IMG/VR virus record: IMGVR_UViG_3300028610_001276
Span: 1-38,946 of that record
Reading direction: 5' to 3' (one strand)
From: a virus
Length of the DNA stretch: 38,946 nucleotides
Shown one piece after another: positions 14,166-20,790 of the stretch. Within the stretch, counting starts at the first letter, position 1, and every line of letters starts with the position of its first letter. Below the pieces are notes generated by a model. It had not been told where the DNA came from. It ran no database searches and worked only from the letters and a program-made list of their open reading frames with translations. The position numbers and the translations under genes were made by a program.

Positions 14166-15342
14166 GATAAGGGACCAAATAGTGGCCGAGTTCGCCAAGT
14201 GGCTCTCCCTTCCTGACTATTACGCTGTAGAGGTCGTTATGGCCACCGTGATTGCCAACCGTTTACCGGGTGAGCCTCTCTGGCTGGCCATTGTGGGTCC
14301 TTCCAGCTCGGGGAAGACGGAGATAGTCAGGGCGCTCTCAGGCGTCAGGAGAACGCATTCTGTGGACAAGTTCACTCGAGCAACCTTTGCAAGCGGCTTC
14401 CGCCCAGACGGCAACGTTCCCAAGGTAAACGGCGAAGGAACTCTGGCCGAATACGGCCTTTTGGCCAAGATGCAAGATGGCAAACCCCATATATTAACCA
14501 TAGAGGACTTTTCCTCTGTATTTGGTAAGTCATCGGATCAAAAATCCGAAATAATGTCCGATTTAAGGAGGGTTTATGACGGAAAGTACGAAGTACCGTT
14601 TGGGAACGGGGTCAACGTTCTCTGGAAGGGTAAAATGGGACTCATCGCTTGTTCAACAGGACAATACGACACCGAGATGGGAGCTCAAAGTAAGTTTGGA
14701 GATAGGTTCCTTGTTTACAGAAACCTCCCCGGAGATCCTGTTGCGGTCGCTGAGAAAGCTGGTAGAAACTCTGAGGAAACCGACAGAATGCGACTTCAAA
14801 TCCAAGAAGCCGTCTCCAAAATTGACAAACTCAGAATTCCAAAGAAGCCAATCGACCTCCCTCTCCCCGTCAGAACAGTCATCGCCCGACTCTGCGCTTT
14901 TGTGGCTCGATGCAGAACTCAGATACCGCGCCACCCTTACTCCCGAGAAGTTGAAGGATTACCTGAGATTGAGGGAACTGCAAGAATGTCAGCGCAGCTC
15001 CATCAACTCCTTAGAGGAATCGTGATATTCAGGCAAACCAAAACAGTCACGGACGCCGAAATTCAAATCGTAGAGGCAGTCGCCATGTCGACTATCCCTT
15101 CGCTCAGAATGTCCATCATCAGAGCAGTCGACCCCGCGAACGGAACCGAGGCTAAGGACATAGGAGAGATAACCAAAATTCCGCGGGCAGTCATGTACAG
15201 AGTCCTAGACGACATGAAAATGTTAGACCTTTTGGAGTGGCACCATCAAGAACGTCCTCGGGCCGCAAGAATAGGAAAATATTGTGCGACCTCGGAGTAC
15301 GCGGGATTCTTCAAACAAGCTCAAAACTTAGGAGGGGGTTAA
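14158..15342 (+). CDS. AAA+ ATPase with C-terminal winged helix, replication-type
   Basis: 394 aa from GTG at 14158, coupled to the previous gene. Walker A GPSSSGKT (47-54), Walker B ILTIED (113-117 region), sensor-1 stretch LIACSTGQYD (about 162-171) and arginine FGDRFLVYR (about 180-188) form one AAA+ module. After a long helical part, residues 320-385 (TEAKDIGEITKIPRAVMYRV, then LLEWHH) look like a winged helix-turn-helix. This resembles phage replication initiators or helicase-like ATPases that open the origin. No separate primase or DnaB-type helicase is recognisable, so it may be the phage replicative ATPase. Helicase activity is inference. Confidence 0.75.
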   Translation: MRKIRDQIVAEFAKWLSLPDYYAVEVVMATVIANRLPGEPLWLAIVGPSSSGKTEIVRALSGVRRTHSVDKFTRATFASGFRPDGNVPKVNGEGTLAEYGLLAKMQDGKPHILTIEDFSSVFGKSSDQKSEIMSDLRRVYDGKYEVPFGNGVNVLWKGKMGLIACSTGQYDTEMGAQSKFGDRFLVYRNLPGDPVAVAEKAGRNSEETDRMRLQIQEAVSKIDKLRIPKKPIDLPLPVRTVIARLCAFVARCRTQIPRHPYSREVEGLPEIEGTARMSAQLHQLLRGIVIFRQTKTVTDAEIQIVEAVAMSTIPSLRMSIIRAVDPANGTEAKDIGEITKIPRAVMYRVLDDMKMLDLLEWHHQERPRAARIGKYCATSEYAGFFKQAQNLGGG

Positions 15343-15344
15343 AA

Positions 15345-15590
15345 ATGAGTAAAGAAGCCTTAACTCAAGAAGAGCGGACGTGGATGGAGCAAGGTGGGGT
15401 GACAATTTTTAACAAGCCGTACAACGGGGTAGACGTCTGCATCCGTTGCCTCAAGCCCGCACGTCAATGGTCCGGACACGTCATTTGCGGCAAAAAGAAA
15501 CGCGCCGCCGGCTGGTGCAGCTTTCGCTGTCAACTCGTAAAAGGCTTTTTCGGTCGGTTTGTCGAAGCTCAATCAATTCAAGGAGGTTAA
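15345..15590 (+). CDS. Small zinc-finger-like protein
   Basis: 81 aa, ATG at 15345 preceded by GGAGGGGGTTAAAA. Cysteines in VCIRCLKP, HVICGKKKR and GWCSFRC give three to four ligands spaced like a small zinc knuckle. A basic central run (GKKKRAAGW) could contact nucleic acid. Two bases after the ATPase. Unknown. Confidence 0.65.
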   Translation: MSKEALTQEERTWMEQGGVTIFNKPYNGVDVCIRCLKPARQWSGHVICGKKKRAAGWCSFRCQLVKGFFGRFVEAQSIQGG

Positions 15591-15593
15591 AAA

Positions 15594-16019
15594 ATGAAAA
15601 TAAAGGAAATCTTGGAGAAGTCAAAAACATTAACCCTCGAGAAGGGAAAGTCTTATCTGATGTTGATTGACGAAAGCGCCGCTTGCGCAGAAAGCGTCGA
15701 AAGGATTACGGAAGCGATAGAAGATAAACTCGATATCAACATCTTAGTAGCCACTGTCGACAGCCTAGACAACTTCAGAATCTTCGAACTGGAGAAATCA
15801 AATGAAGAGAAGAAGTCTATTCAAGCTTCTCCTTGGACTGCTTCCGATGTCCTGGATGCCATCGACAAGGATGAAGCACGTAGCCGAAAACGTGATAAAG
15901 GAAGAGATGATCAGGAGAATAAAAGTGCTGAGGCCGACCCATCAGCCGCTGACGGCGCTCTTGGTGAGGATGAACAAGATGAAAAACCCAACACGCAAAG
16001 AACCGGAAAAAGAGGATAG
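15594..16019 (+). CDS. Unknown protein, folded N terminus and disordered tail
   Basis: 141 aa, ATG at 15594, SD AAGGAGGTTAAAAA. Residues 1-75 look folded and alternate strand/helix (GKSYLMLIDESAAC; INILVATVDSLDNFRIFELE), like many small phage proteins with this ending. The last 65 residues are low-complexity acidic/basic sequence that overlaps another frame (15802-16050), so the tail may exist only because no stop occurs there. Function unknown. Confidence 0.65.
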   Translation: MKIKEILEKSKTLTLEKGKSYLMLIDESAACAESVERITEAIEDKLDINILVATVDSLDNFRIFELEKSNEEKKSIQASPWTASDVLDAIDKDEARSRKRDKGRDDQENKSAEADPSAADGALGEDEQDEKPNTQRTGKRG

Positions 16020-16050
16020 CCGAAAACGTCCAGAAAACAGAAATGTTTGA
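15802..16050 (+). CDS. Overlapping ORF with hydrophobic N terminus
   Basis: 82 aa, ATG at 15802 with GGAG nine bases upstream. The N terminus MKRRSLFKLLLGLLPMSW looks like an export signal or membrane anchor with paired arginines, followed by helical charged sequence (AENVIKEEMIRRIKVL). It lies mostly in the +1 frame of the preceding gene, whose own sequence there is low-complexity. Both may be real; evidence is composition and SD only. Confidence 0.4.
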   Translation: MKRRSLFKLLLGLLPMSWMPSTRMKHVAENVIKEEMIRRIKVLRPTHQPLTALLVRMNKMKNPTRKEPEKEDSRKRPENRNV

Positions 16051-16103
16051 TTCTCTAGGAGACAATCAACTCAATGTCGTTCAAAAGAAAGGGGTTAGCC
16101 AAA

Positions 16104-16328
16104 ATGCGGTGGGAAATGAACCGCTCTACGGCCCATATTTGGCAAAAAGAGGCCGCTTTCCATCAGTACAGATCGGAGCGTTTTATCCAAAATATGGTCG
16201 AATTCGAGGGTATTTCTGCTGTTGAGTGCATAATCCGACACACTTCAAAGGTAAAAAAATTGCTTGTAAAGGATAGGGAGGAAAGCGATTGCGAGCTTTT
16301 TTCACACGACACACTTTTTACATATTGA
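16104..16328 (+). CDS. Last gene of the ATPase operon, unknown
   Basis: 74 aa from ATG at 16104 (AAAGGGG upstream); ATG at 16074 would add ten residues. Helical, with aromatic and His residues (HIWQKEAAFHQYRSERFIQ; VECIIRHTSKVKKLL). The stop is followed within 20 bases by a strong terminator. Unknown. Confidence 0.5.
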   Translation: MRWEMNRSTAHIWQKEAAFHQYRSERFIQNMVEFEGISAVECIIRHTSKVKKLLVKDREESDCELFSHDTLFTY

Positions 16329-16344
16329 CGTAACGACCCTTTTG

Positions 16345-16379
16345 AACCCGCATGAGGCCCGCTGTTCATGCGGGTTTTT
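16345..16379 (+). terminator. Intrinsic terminator
   Basis: AACCCGCATGA (16345-16355) pairs perfectly with TCATGCGGGTT (16366-16376), a ten-base loop between them, followed by a T run (16375-16379). Ends the first plus-strand operon 17 bases after its last stop. Confidence 0.9.
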
Positions 16380-16634
16380 CTTGTTTTAGGGCCAAAACGG
16401 GTCTCCGCAGCCTATACCCCCCAGTGTGTACTCTCTTATTAAAATAGTTATATAGTCAGTATAGAGCTTCCGGGGACTCTCTTTTTCTTCCTTTCGTCTT
16501 TTTCGCTTCGTCCGCGAAGGGCGGGGAAGGGGACTGAAGCTAAGACGTTTAGATAATGTGACTTAGGACTTAGATGGTCATGCCAGCCTTTTTCCTCGAG
16601 AGGGGTAGGGGGCAGCTTGAGTGTGGGGATCGTA

Positions 16635-16658
16635 ATACGTACGCTATTACGTACGTAT
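16635..16658. repeat. Nested inverted repeats around TACGTA
   Basis: ATACGTAC (16635-16642) is the exact inverse of GTACGTAT (16651-16658), eight-base spacer. A second, overlapping inverted pair GTAATA/TATTAC is centred in the same place. Looks like a protein-binding site or cruciform. Confidence 0.6.
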
Positions 16659-16661
16659 GGC

Positions 16662-16692
16662 GGGCATGAGTGAGCACGCAGCTCTCATGCCC
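16662..16692. repeat. Hairpin GGGCATGAG/CTCATGCCC
   Basis: Nine perfect pairs between 16662-16670 and 16684-16692, with GAGC/GCTC able to extend the stem inside the loop. No T run on either side, so more likely an origin or regulatory element than a terminator. Confidence 0.55.
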
Positions 16693-16832
16693 TATGTAAC
16701 CCACAGCCTCAGCAGACCTTATCCTTATTAGTGGACAAAAAAATAGCGGAAGTATGTATTTAGCGCAAACTGATGCCAGCGCCCTAAAATTGTTTGATTT
16801 TTATCGCGTTACAGGTTTAACCTTAAGAAGCA

Positions 16833-17222
16833 ATGACACCAGCACAATTTGCTCGCCATCTCTCAGATCAAAAGCTGCCGAAGTACGGAGTCAGTCTCGA
16901 TCCGGAATGCCCTTTGGACCGATGGATTACATACGCGGTAAAGGTTCTGCGTGATGAGGGCATTGAAACCTATGAATCATGCCATGGCGGGCCAGGGCAC
17001 TCGTATCCCGAACCAACCGTGCGGTTTCATGGGGCGTCTTCAGAAGGATATCGAGCTGTGGCAATCGCTATGACTTACGGGTTGCCGGTTAGATCACTGC
17101 GCCGCTTGTGGCATGTTGACGGGAGTGAGCTTGAGGGGCCGACTTGGGAGATTGTATTTCGCTCGTTGGGTTCTTTGAAAAAACTCCAACAAAAGGCTGA
17201 AGCGGAAGGATTGTTAGTATAA
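16833..17222 (+). CDS. Lone accessory (moron-type) gene, unknown
   Basis: 129 aa, ATG at 16833, with only a weak AAGAAG SD. It sits alone between a noncoding region and a hairpin, as independently transcribed accessory genes do. The sequence has ESCHGGPGHSYPEPTVRFHG near residues 50-70, then helix YRAVAIAMTYGLPVRSLRRLW, and DGSELEGPTWEIVF. I have the impression that hypothetical proteins with this CHGG/EPTVRFHG pattern are widespread in bacteria and phages, but no function is known to me. Confidence 0.7.
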   Translation: MTPAQFARHLSDQKLPKYGVSLDPECPLDRWITYAVKVLRDEGIETYESCHGGPGHSYPEPTVRFHGASSEGYRAVAIAMTYGLPVRSLRRLWHVDGSELEGPTWEIVFRSLGSLKKLQQKAEAEGLLV

Positions 17223-17226
17223 AATA

Positions 17227-17262
17227 CCGACTCTGAGCAGGATGCGCCCTGCCCAGAGTCGG
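17227..17262. terminator. Long hairpin between convergent genes
   Basis: CCGACTCTG (17227-17235) pairs with CAGAGTCGG (17254-17262); inside, GCAGG pairs with CCTGC after one A-C mismatch. On the minus strand the stem is followed by TATTTTATA, so it could end the 17274-17585 transcript; on the plus strand there is no T run. Confidence 0.6.
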
Positions 17263-17273
17263 ATGAAGGCTAA

Positions 17274-17585
17274 TTAAAGCCTCTTACAGTGATCACACTT
17301 GGGGCGACCGTCCGTTCCCTGTTTTCTGTTCTTTGCCTCGATGTTGTTGCCTTCGGTGCAAAGCGTGTTGTCGTGGTAAACAGGTTTGTCGGTCTTCTTG
17401 ATGGAATGCCACGGTTTGGTTTTCATCGTTCTCACCCCCTTTCTTTCTTTGGATGGGCGCTTTCGTTTTAGCGCCTTTTTGACCACCTCTTCCCAGCTCC
17501 CTTCCAGCTTGAGGCGGTTTGGGTCTGGCCCCGTCTTGGCCTTCTGGCTTTCTTTGATCTGTCCCTCGCTCGTCTTGCGTTTCAT
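17274..17585 (-). CDS. Two small-protein modules in one reading frame
   Basis: 103 aa from ATG at 17585 (weak SD GGGTGA). Residues 1-45 (PDPNRLKLEGSWEEVVKKAL) look like one small conserved type of protein. From M54 (MKTKPWHSIKKTDKPVYHD, then CTEGNNIE, then GRPKCDHC) they look like another, a Cys/His-rich protein widespread in bacteria and phages by my recollection. An SD AAGGGGGTGAG stands right before M54 (ATG at 17426), so a separate 50-residue product is likely. No stop separates the two, so a fusion may also be made. The Cys motif suggests one zinc site. Opposite strand to the flanking early genes. Confidence 0.65.
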   Translation of the reverse strand: MKRKTSEGQIKESQKAKTGPDPNRLKLEGSWEEVVKKALKRKRPSKERKGVRTMKTKPWHSIKKTDKPVYHDNTLCTEGNNIEAKNRKQGTDGRPKCDHCKRL

Positions 17586-17645
17586 TCATCACCCGTTTCT
17601 GGCTCTATTGGCTCTTATGCGAGGAACGAGGAAGTATTCATCCGG

Positions 17646-17756
17646 ATGGGCGGAAACACGTTTGGGTTGATTGGGATGGAACTACAGGAGAATGAAAGAG
17701 AAGAGCCGCAGAATCCATTTGATGATCTACTGGCCGTGGGTGACAAGGAAAAATGA
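17646..17756 (+). CDS. Very short acidic ORF before the tRNA
   Basis: 36 codons from ATG at 17646, with GAGGAAG 11 bases upstream. The product (MGGNTFGLIGMELQENEREE, then PQNPFDDLLAVGDKEK) is acidic and ends seven bases before the tRNA. It may be a real small protein or chance. Confidence 0.3.
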   Translation: MGGNTFGLIGMELQENEREEPQNPFDDLLAVGDKEK

Positions 17757-17762
17757 AGATGT

Positions 17763-17864
17763 GGGCGCGTGGCGAAATTGGTAAACGCGTCAGACTTGGA
17801 ATCTGTTGGGCCGAGGCACTCCAACCTCACACGGCCCTTGCGGGTTCGAATCCCGCCGCGCCCA
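17763..17864 (+). tRNA. Class II tRNA, anticodon TGG, leucine-like body
   Basis: Acceptor GGGCGCG (17763-17769) pairs perfectly with CGCGCCC (17857-17863), discriminator A at 17864. D stem GCG/CGC. Anticodon stem CAGA/TCTG with loop CTTGGAA, so anticodon TGG at 17797-17799. T arm GCGGG-TTCGAAT-CCCGC. A variable region of 33 bases (17807-17839) with stem GGGCC/GGCCC is far longer than the usual class II arm. CCA is not encoded (CAC follows). TGG reads proline codons, but the class II body, A73 and A37 (normal proline tRNAs have G37) resemble leucine tRNAs with one changed anticodon base. Charging identity is uncertain: Leu, Ser or none. Confidence 0.8.
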
Positions 17865-17893
17865 CACCCAAAACTAATCTTGGCATACTGGCT

Positions 17894-17907
17894 GCTTGTA
17901 TACAAGC
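17894..17907. repeat. 14-bp palindrome after the tRNA
   Basis: GCTTGTATACAAGC is a perfect palindrome and is followed by CTTTT. It may fold as a weak terminator for the tRNA transcript or act as a protein-binding site. Confidence 0.4.
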
Positions 17908-17963
17908 CTTTTCCCTTCAGCAGATCGAATCGCAACCCCTGAGCCTATAAAGGCGGCTATGTG

Positions 17964-18350
17964 CTACTGACCTATCTTCTCTACGTGCTTCGTTCCCGCA
18001 CGCTCGTATCCGAGGCCGCCTTCGCGTAACACGTCCAGACCTTTCTTGATGACGGCCTGATTCCCGAACAGCTGGTCATACTTCTTGACATACTCCTTAC
18101 CGCGCTTGTAGTCGCCGTCAATCTTGATTTCGACCTTGCACTCTTTCGACTCGTCTGGCACCCAATTAGGCGGCGGATTCCCTTTCTTGCCATTCCCACC
18201 TTCGTTCTTAGAGGTGGCTACCAGTTCAAACCTGATCTCGCCCGCTCCGTTGTTGGCTGCCTTCTGCGCAAGCTCCTTCAACCTATTGTCGCTGACTACT
18301 TGCTTGGCCTCCAGTTCCGCGATTCGTTCCTTCAGTTGTTCGGTGGTCAT
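17964..18350 (-). CDS. Minus-strand protein with N-terminal coiled coil
   Basis: 128 aa, ATG at 18350, SD AAAGGAGAA. Residues 1-32 form a coiled coil (LKERIAELEAKQVVSDNRL), then a strand IRFELVATSK, a Gly/Lys/Asn/Pro loop (GGNGKKGNPPPNW) and a charged C-terminal part (KVEIKIDGDYKRGKEYVKKY). Faces away from the next early operon across a 420-bp spacer. Unknown; could be a regulator given its position by operator-like repeats. Confidence 0.65.
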   Translation of the reverse strand: MTTEQLKERIAELEAKQVVSDNRLKELAQKAANNGAGEIRFELVATSKNEGGNGKKGNPPPNWVPDESKECKVEIKIDGDYKRGKEYVKKYDQLFGNQAVIKKGLDVLREGGLGYERAGTKHVEKIGQ

Positions 18351-18772
18351 GGTTTCGTTCTCCTTTGTTTTGACCTACGGCGTTTTGCCGCTGCAGTCGA
18401 TACCTGCCTCTACTGCACGAACTGTGCCACAACCCATTTTCCTTTAGATTCAACACCTTAGCCCGAATCCCGAAATCGACATCGTTTAAAATTTAAACGG
18501 TTCTTACATCCGAAAACGTGAAAACCGTTTAATTTTGAAATGCCTCCTTCTGCAAGACGCCTTACCAATGAGACATAACTGCTTTACTATCGGGAAAAAC
18601 CCGGCATGATTTTTGCACCGTCTCGTTTCCGAAATGTCCGCAACAAAACCCGCCCCCAACAAACCCTCTAAGCCACCTATAAGCTCTATAGCACGCGCAT
18701 TCAACGGAATTAAGCAATCAGCGCGTAAGAACGCGCCTACCATAAACCCATACAGCCAGGAGGAATTAAGCA
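18351..18772. promoter_or_regulatory. Control region between divergent small-gene operons
   Basis: Noncoding region of about 420 bases. It holds the operator-like repeats at 18483-18532 (listed separately), an AT-rich core, a short hairpin CGGG-AAAAA-CCCG near 18594-18606, and the SD of the 18773 gene. Divergent promoters for the minus gene and the large plus operon are expected here; exact boxes could not be fixed. Confidence 0.45.
18483..18532. promoter_or_regulatory. Operator-like repeats of AACCGTTTAA
   Basis: CGTTTAAA-A-TTTAAACG (18483-18499) is a perfect 17-bp palindrome. Its right half, extended to TTTAAACGGTT (18492-18502), is inverted as AACCGTTTAA at 18523-18532, giving three copies of one half-site within 50 bases. 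This is the pattern of a dimeric repressor site. Confidence 0.55.
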
Positions 18773-19105
18773 ATGGAAAGTTACAAGAACCCTCAACGTG
18801 TTGTCCTAGTCGAAGACGACTTTGAGCCCATTGGATTCGACAAGGAAGGTTGCGCCTGTGATGACCCTAGAGACAACCATGACCAACTACGCCTACTCGC
18901 CACACTGAGTATCAACGGCACCCTGTTCCATGTCGAGGCCGTAGCTGTGTATAGAGGCACAGATGGGATTCAGCGGGCCGAATGCCTCTCATGGAAAGAG
19001 CGCCTTGAGAGCTTCTCTGTCACCTTCGAGCCAGATGGCGGATGGATGACTGTTGAGTTGTTCGGCCGTTCCTATGTACTGCTTATGGAGCCTTACTCGG
19101 ATTGA
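18773..19105 (+). CDS. Acidic small protein opening the large early operon
   Basis: 110 aa, ATG at 18773, context CAGGAGGAATTAAGCAATG. Strands and acidic residues (RVVLVEDDFEPIGFDKEGC; LRLLATLSINGTLFHVEAV; WMTVELFGRSYVLLMEP) suggest a compact beta protein. First gene after the operator region, so probably early and highly expressed. Unknown. Confidence 0.7.
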   Translation: MESYKNPQRVVLVEDDFEPIGFDKEGCACDDPRDNHDQLRLLATLSINGTLFHVEAVAVYRGTDGIQRAECLSWKERLESFSVTFEPDGGWMTVELFGRSYVLLMEPYSD

Positions 19106-19141
19106 ATAAGAGAACCCTTGAATCAGAACAGGAGGCAAGCA

Positions 19142-19351
19142 ATGACTAAGTTCCCTAAGCTGTCCAACTCGCCCTCAAAGCTCCACGTATGGGAGACCAT
19201 CCGAGGTAAGAACTTCAACAACTACCACGAGCACTGCTTGCGTTGTGGCTCTCGCTGGTCTCCCAAGGGCTTTGACAGAGCAGCCTTTTACTGCAACCCG
19301 AAACCCGAATGGCTCAAAGAACACCCTGACGACGACATGGAAGAGTTCTAA
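19142..19351 (+). CDS. Small protein with zinc-ribbon half
   Basis: 69 aa, ATG at 19142, context AGGAGGCAAGCAATG. HVWETIRGKNFNNYHEHCLR then CGSRW and YCNPKPEW give two or three Cys and several His. Acidic C terminus (HPDDDMEEF). Possibly metal binding. Unknown. Confidence 0.7.
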   Translation: MTKFPKLSNSPSKLHVWETIRGKNFNNYHEHCLRCGSRWSPKGFDRAAFYCNPKPEWLKEHPDDDMEEF

Positions 19352-19383
19352 CCCCTCAACCCTAAACTATCTGGAGGCAAGCA

Positions 19384-19536
19384 ATGACTTACAAGGTGTG
19401 GGTGTCCATTGAGGAATATGAGGACGAAGACACACTAACCTACGATATCTGTGAGCTTATACCCTACGGCGAATTCGAGACAGCAGAAGAGGCTCAGAAC
19501 TTCGTAGACCTACTGCTAACGGAGGTGCCCAAGTGA
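19384..19536 (+). CDS. 50-residue acidic protein
   Basis: ATG at 19384, context GGAGGCAAGCAATG. MTYKVWVSIEEYEDEDTLTY is followed by CELIPYGEFETAEEAQNFVD, a strand-helix pattern common in small phage proteins. TGA overlaps the next GTG. Unknown, but the start context and coupling make it a confident gene. Confidence 0.7.
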   Translation: MTYKVWVSIEEYEDEDTLTYDICELIPYGEFETAEEAQNFVDLLLTEVPK

Positions 19537-19802
19537 CTAGAAAAACCTTCAAGAAACATAAATGGGGTTTATCTCGCATAAAGGGCTGCCAGTATGTTAA
19601 AACTTGCCTTCGCAATGGATGTGGCGCCTGGGCAGTCGCTACGCGACGAAACCTCTGGAGTATCTATGACAAATCCTATAACCAAGAATGTAACGCTTTC
19701 GCACAGCAAAGGACCTTACAGCGAATACACCACCGCCCACGAGGAAGCTCTGCGGCTCCAACGACGTGGGGCGAAGTCTATCAGAATCGACAAGCTCGCT
19801 GA
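19533..19802 (+). CDS. Basic Cys-containing small protein, 3' part overlaps next gene
   Basis: GTG at 19533 overlaps the preceding TGA. The first 50 residues (HKWGLSRIKGCQYVKTCLRN, GCGAWAVATRRNLW) look conserved, with three cysteines. From about residue 45 on it overlaps 19666-19869 in another frame and the sequence becomes featureless, so the tail may be incidental. Unknown. Confidence 0.6.
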   Translation: MTRKTFKKHKWGLSRIKGCQYVKTCLRNGCGAWAVATRRNLWSIYDKSYNQECNAFAQQRTLQRIHHRPRGSSAAPTTWGEVYQNRQAR

Positions 19803-19869
19803 TAAAAAGTGGTGGGTAAAATACGTCATCGAGGACGACTCTCAGGAGGCAAGACATGAAAGACGCTAA
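19666..19869 (+). CDS. Small protein, unknown
   Basis: 67 aa, ATG at 19666 with TGGAG six bases upstream. MTNPITKNVTLSHSKGPYSE, then HEEALRLQRRGAKSIRIDKL and KKWWVKYVIED: a helix followed by strands, which looks like a genuine small fold. In the +1 frame of the preceding gene. Chosen over a longer in-frame start because of the SD. Confidence 0.6.
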   Translation: MTNPITKNVTLSHSKGPYSEYTTAHEEALRLQRRGAKSIRIDKLADKKWWVKYVIEDDSQEARHERR

Positions 19870-20122
19870 GGCAAACTTGCAGGACATCCTCAACATACCG
19901 GATTGCTTCGTAGACTGCACTGTGACATCTGACGGTGTGTTCCTTGCGCAAGCATCAGGCGATTGCGGCTTCAATCACTTCTTAGGTAAGCCATCGTTTC
20001 ACCAAGGCCCTGGTAAAGAACGCTCCCAATCAGTTTGGAAGAAGCTCTCTTTTCGTGAGAAGAGAGCTCTTGTTCGTTTGGCACCCCGTTATGGGCTAAG
20101 CCTAAGGGAGGTGCTTAGGTAA
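19856..20122 (+). CDS. Small protein, unknown
   Basis: 88 aa, ATG at 19856, context AGGAGGCAAGACATG. The middle (CFVDCTVTSDGVFLAQASGD) is strand-rich; the C-terminal 40 residues are basic and helical (WKKLSFREKRALVRLAPRYG LSLREVLR), like a short helix-turn-helix or wedge. Stop overlaps the next start by one base (TAATG). Confidence 0.65.
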   Translation: MKDAKANLQDILNIPDCFVDCTVTSDGVFLAQASGDCGFNHFLGKPSFHQGPGKERSQSVWKKLSFREKRALVRLAPRYGLSLREVLR

Positions 20123-20253
20123 TGGCGAAAACGAGGAAGGAGAAGCGAAAGTATAGGCGCTATTGTGACTGCTGCTCGGAGGACTGCCCTTGCAGATACG
20201 ACGGCCCTTGTAAGTGTCCCTGTCATGACAAGAAGACAGAAGATAGGAGGTAA
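20122..20253 (+). CDS. 43-residue Cys-rich protein
   Basis: ATG at 20122. The basic N terminus (MAKTRKEKRKYRRY) precedes nine cysteines in CDCCSEDCPCRYDGPCKCPC, a metallothionein-like density. Could bind zinc, copper or iron-sulphur. Its TAA is part of the next SD (GGAGGTAAGCCATG). Confidence 0.65.
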   Translation: MAKTRKEKRKYRRYCDCCSEDCPCRYDGPCKCPCHDKKTEDRR

Positions 20254-20256
20254 GCC

Positions 20257-20499
20257 ATGTCTCAAGAATACAGTGACGAGAGCAGAATAGACGAGCCCTA
20301 CGCCCTACCCGATATTGAAATATGGCATCAAGACAAAGCGGTGCTAGCGGACGAAGAGTTAGCCATTCCGCCCTACGAGATAGGCTGGTACTATTGGTTT
20401 TGCTTCCCCGGTTGCCTGCCTGACAATGAAGCAATGGGTCCGTTTGAGACTCACGAAGAGGCGCTGGCAGGCGCGAGAGGTGACGAAGATGGATCCTAA
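20257..20499 (+). CDS. Acidic aromatic small protein
   Basis: 80 aa, ATG at 20257 in the extended context. Very acidic (pI low), with a strand-rich middle (YEIGWYYWFCFPGCL) and FETHEEALAGAR, a motif typical of single-stranded small phage folds. Unknown. Confidence 0.65.
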   Translation: MSQEYSDESRIDEPYALPDIEIWHQDKAVLADEELAIPPYEIGWYYWFCFPGCLPDNEAMGPFETHEEALAGARGDEDGS

Positions 20500-20647
20500 C
20501 GCAGCATTAGAGGCTATCTTAGGCGCTATCGAAGATGTTGGGTATGGCGATGACCGTGAAACACTTCGGCGCATGGTTGAAAACTTTGAGGCTCTCGACG
20601 AGTGGCTCTCAAAGGGGGGCTTCTTGCCCGAGAGGTGGAAAAGATGA
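20489..20647 (+). CDS. 52-residue helical acidic protein
   Basis: ATG at 20489 with GAGAGGTG seven bases upstream, overlapping the previous gene by 11 bases. MDPNAALEAILGAIEDVGYG and DRETLRRMVENFEALDEWL are two amphipathic helices. Coupled to the next gene by ATGA. Unknown. Confidence 0.6.
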   Translation: MDPNAALEAILGAIEDVGYGDDRETLRRMVENFEALDEWLSKGGFLPERWKR

Positions 20648-20790
20648 CTAACTCTAAGGCAGAGAACGAGTTAAGAACTAACCTCGAGTGTCACATGAGG
20701 TTAGCTTTCTATGCGTTGAACCGCTTGATCCGGCTCAGCCGGGCGTGGCTTGGAGTGTGGACGCGGAGGAGGGCTGAGTGGCTCGCGTAA
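20644..20790 (+). CDS. 48-residue basic helical protein
   Basis: ATG at 20644 overlaps the preceding TGA. One or two amphipathic helices (MRLAFYALNRLIRLSRAWLG), Arg- and Trp-rich, possibly membrane-associating. Overlaps the next gene by 13 bases. Unknown. Confidence 0.5.
   Translation: MTNSKAENELRTNLECHMRLAFYALNRLIRLSRAWLGVWTRRRAEWLA

Larger units (their letters stand above)
16380..16832. other. Noncoding region with palindromes, possible replication origin
   Basis: I see no convincing gene in these 450 bases. Contents in order: an AT-rich patch (about 16437-16468, TTATTAAAATAGTTATATAG), a pyrimidine tract then purine tract (about 16480-16545), a tandem GACTTAG GACTTAG (near 16560-16575), nested palindromes at 16635-16658 and a hairpin at 16662-16692, then AT-rich promoter-like sequence before the 16833 gene. 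The combination is typical of an origin or control region, but no DnaA box was identified. Confidence 0.45.

Noticed and set aside
16043-16225. Alternative small ORF before the terminator
   Set aside because: It lacks an SD and competes with the 16104 gene, whose sequence is more protein-like.
16662-16692. Hairpin considered as a terminator
   Set aside because: No T run on either side and no gene ends just before it.
17615-17935. Minus-strand frame across the tRNA
   Set aside because: Its middle (GGIRTRKGRVRLECLG) is the classic spurious translation of a tRNA gene.
18504-18825. ORFs on both strands in the control region (18504-18773 minus, 18613-18825 plus)
   Set aside because: Neither has an SD, both overlap operator or SD sequences, and the products look random.
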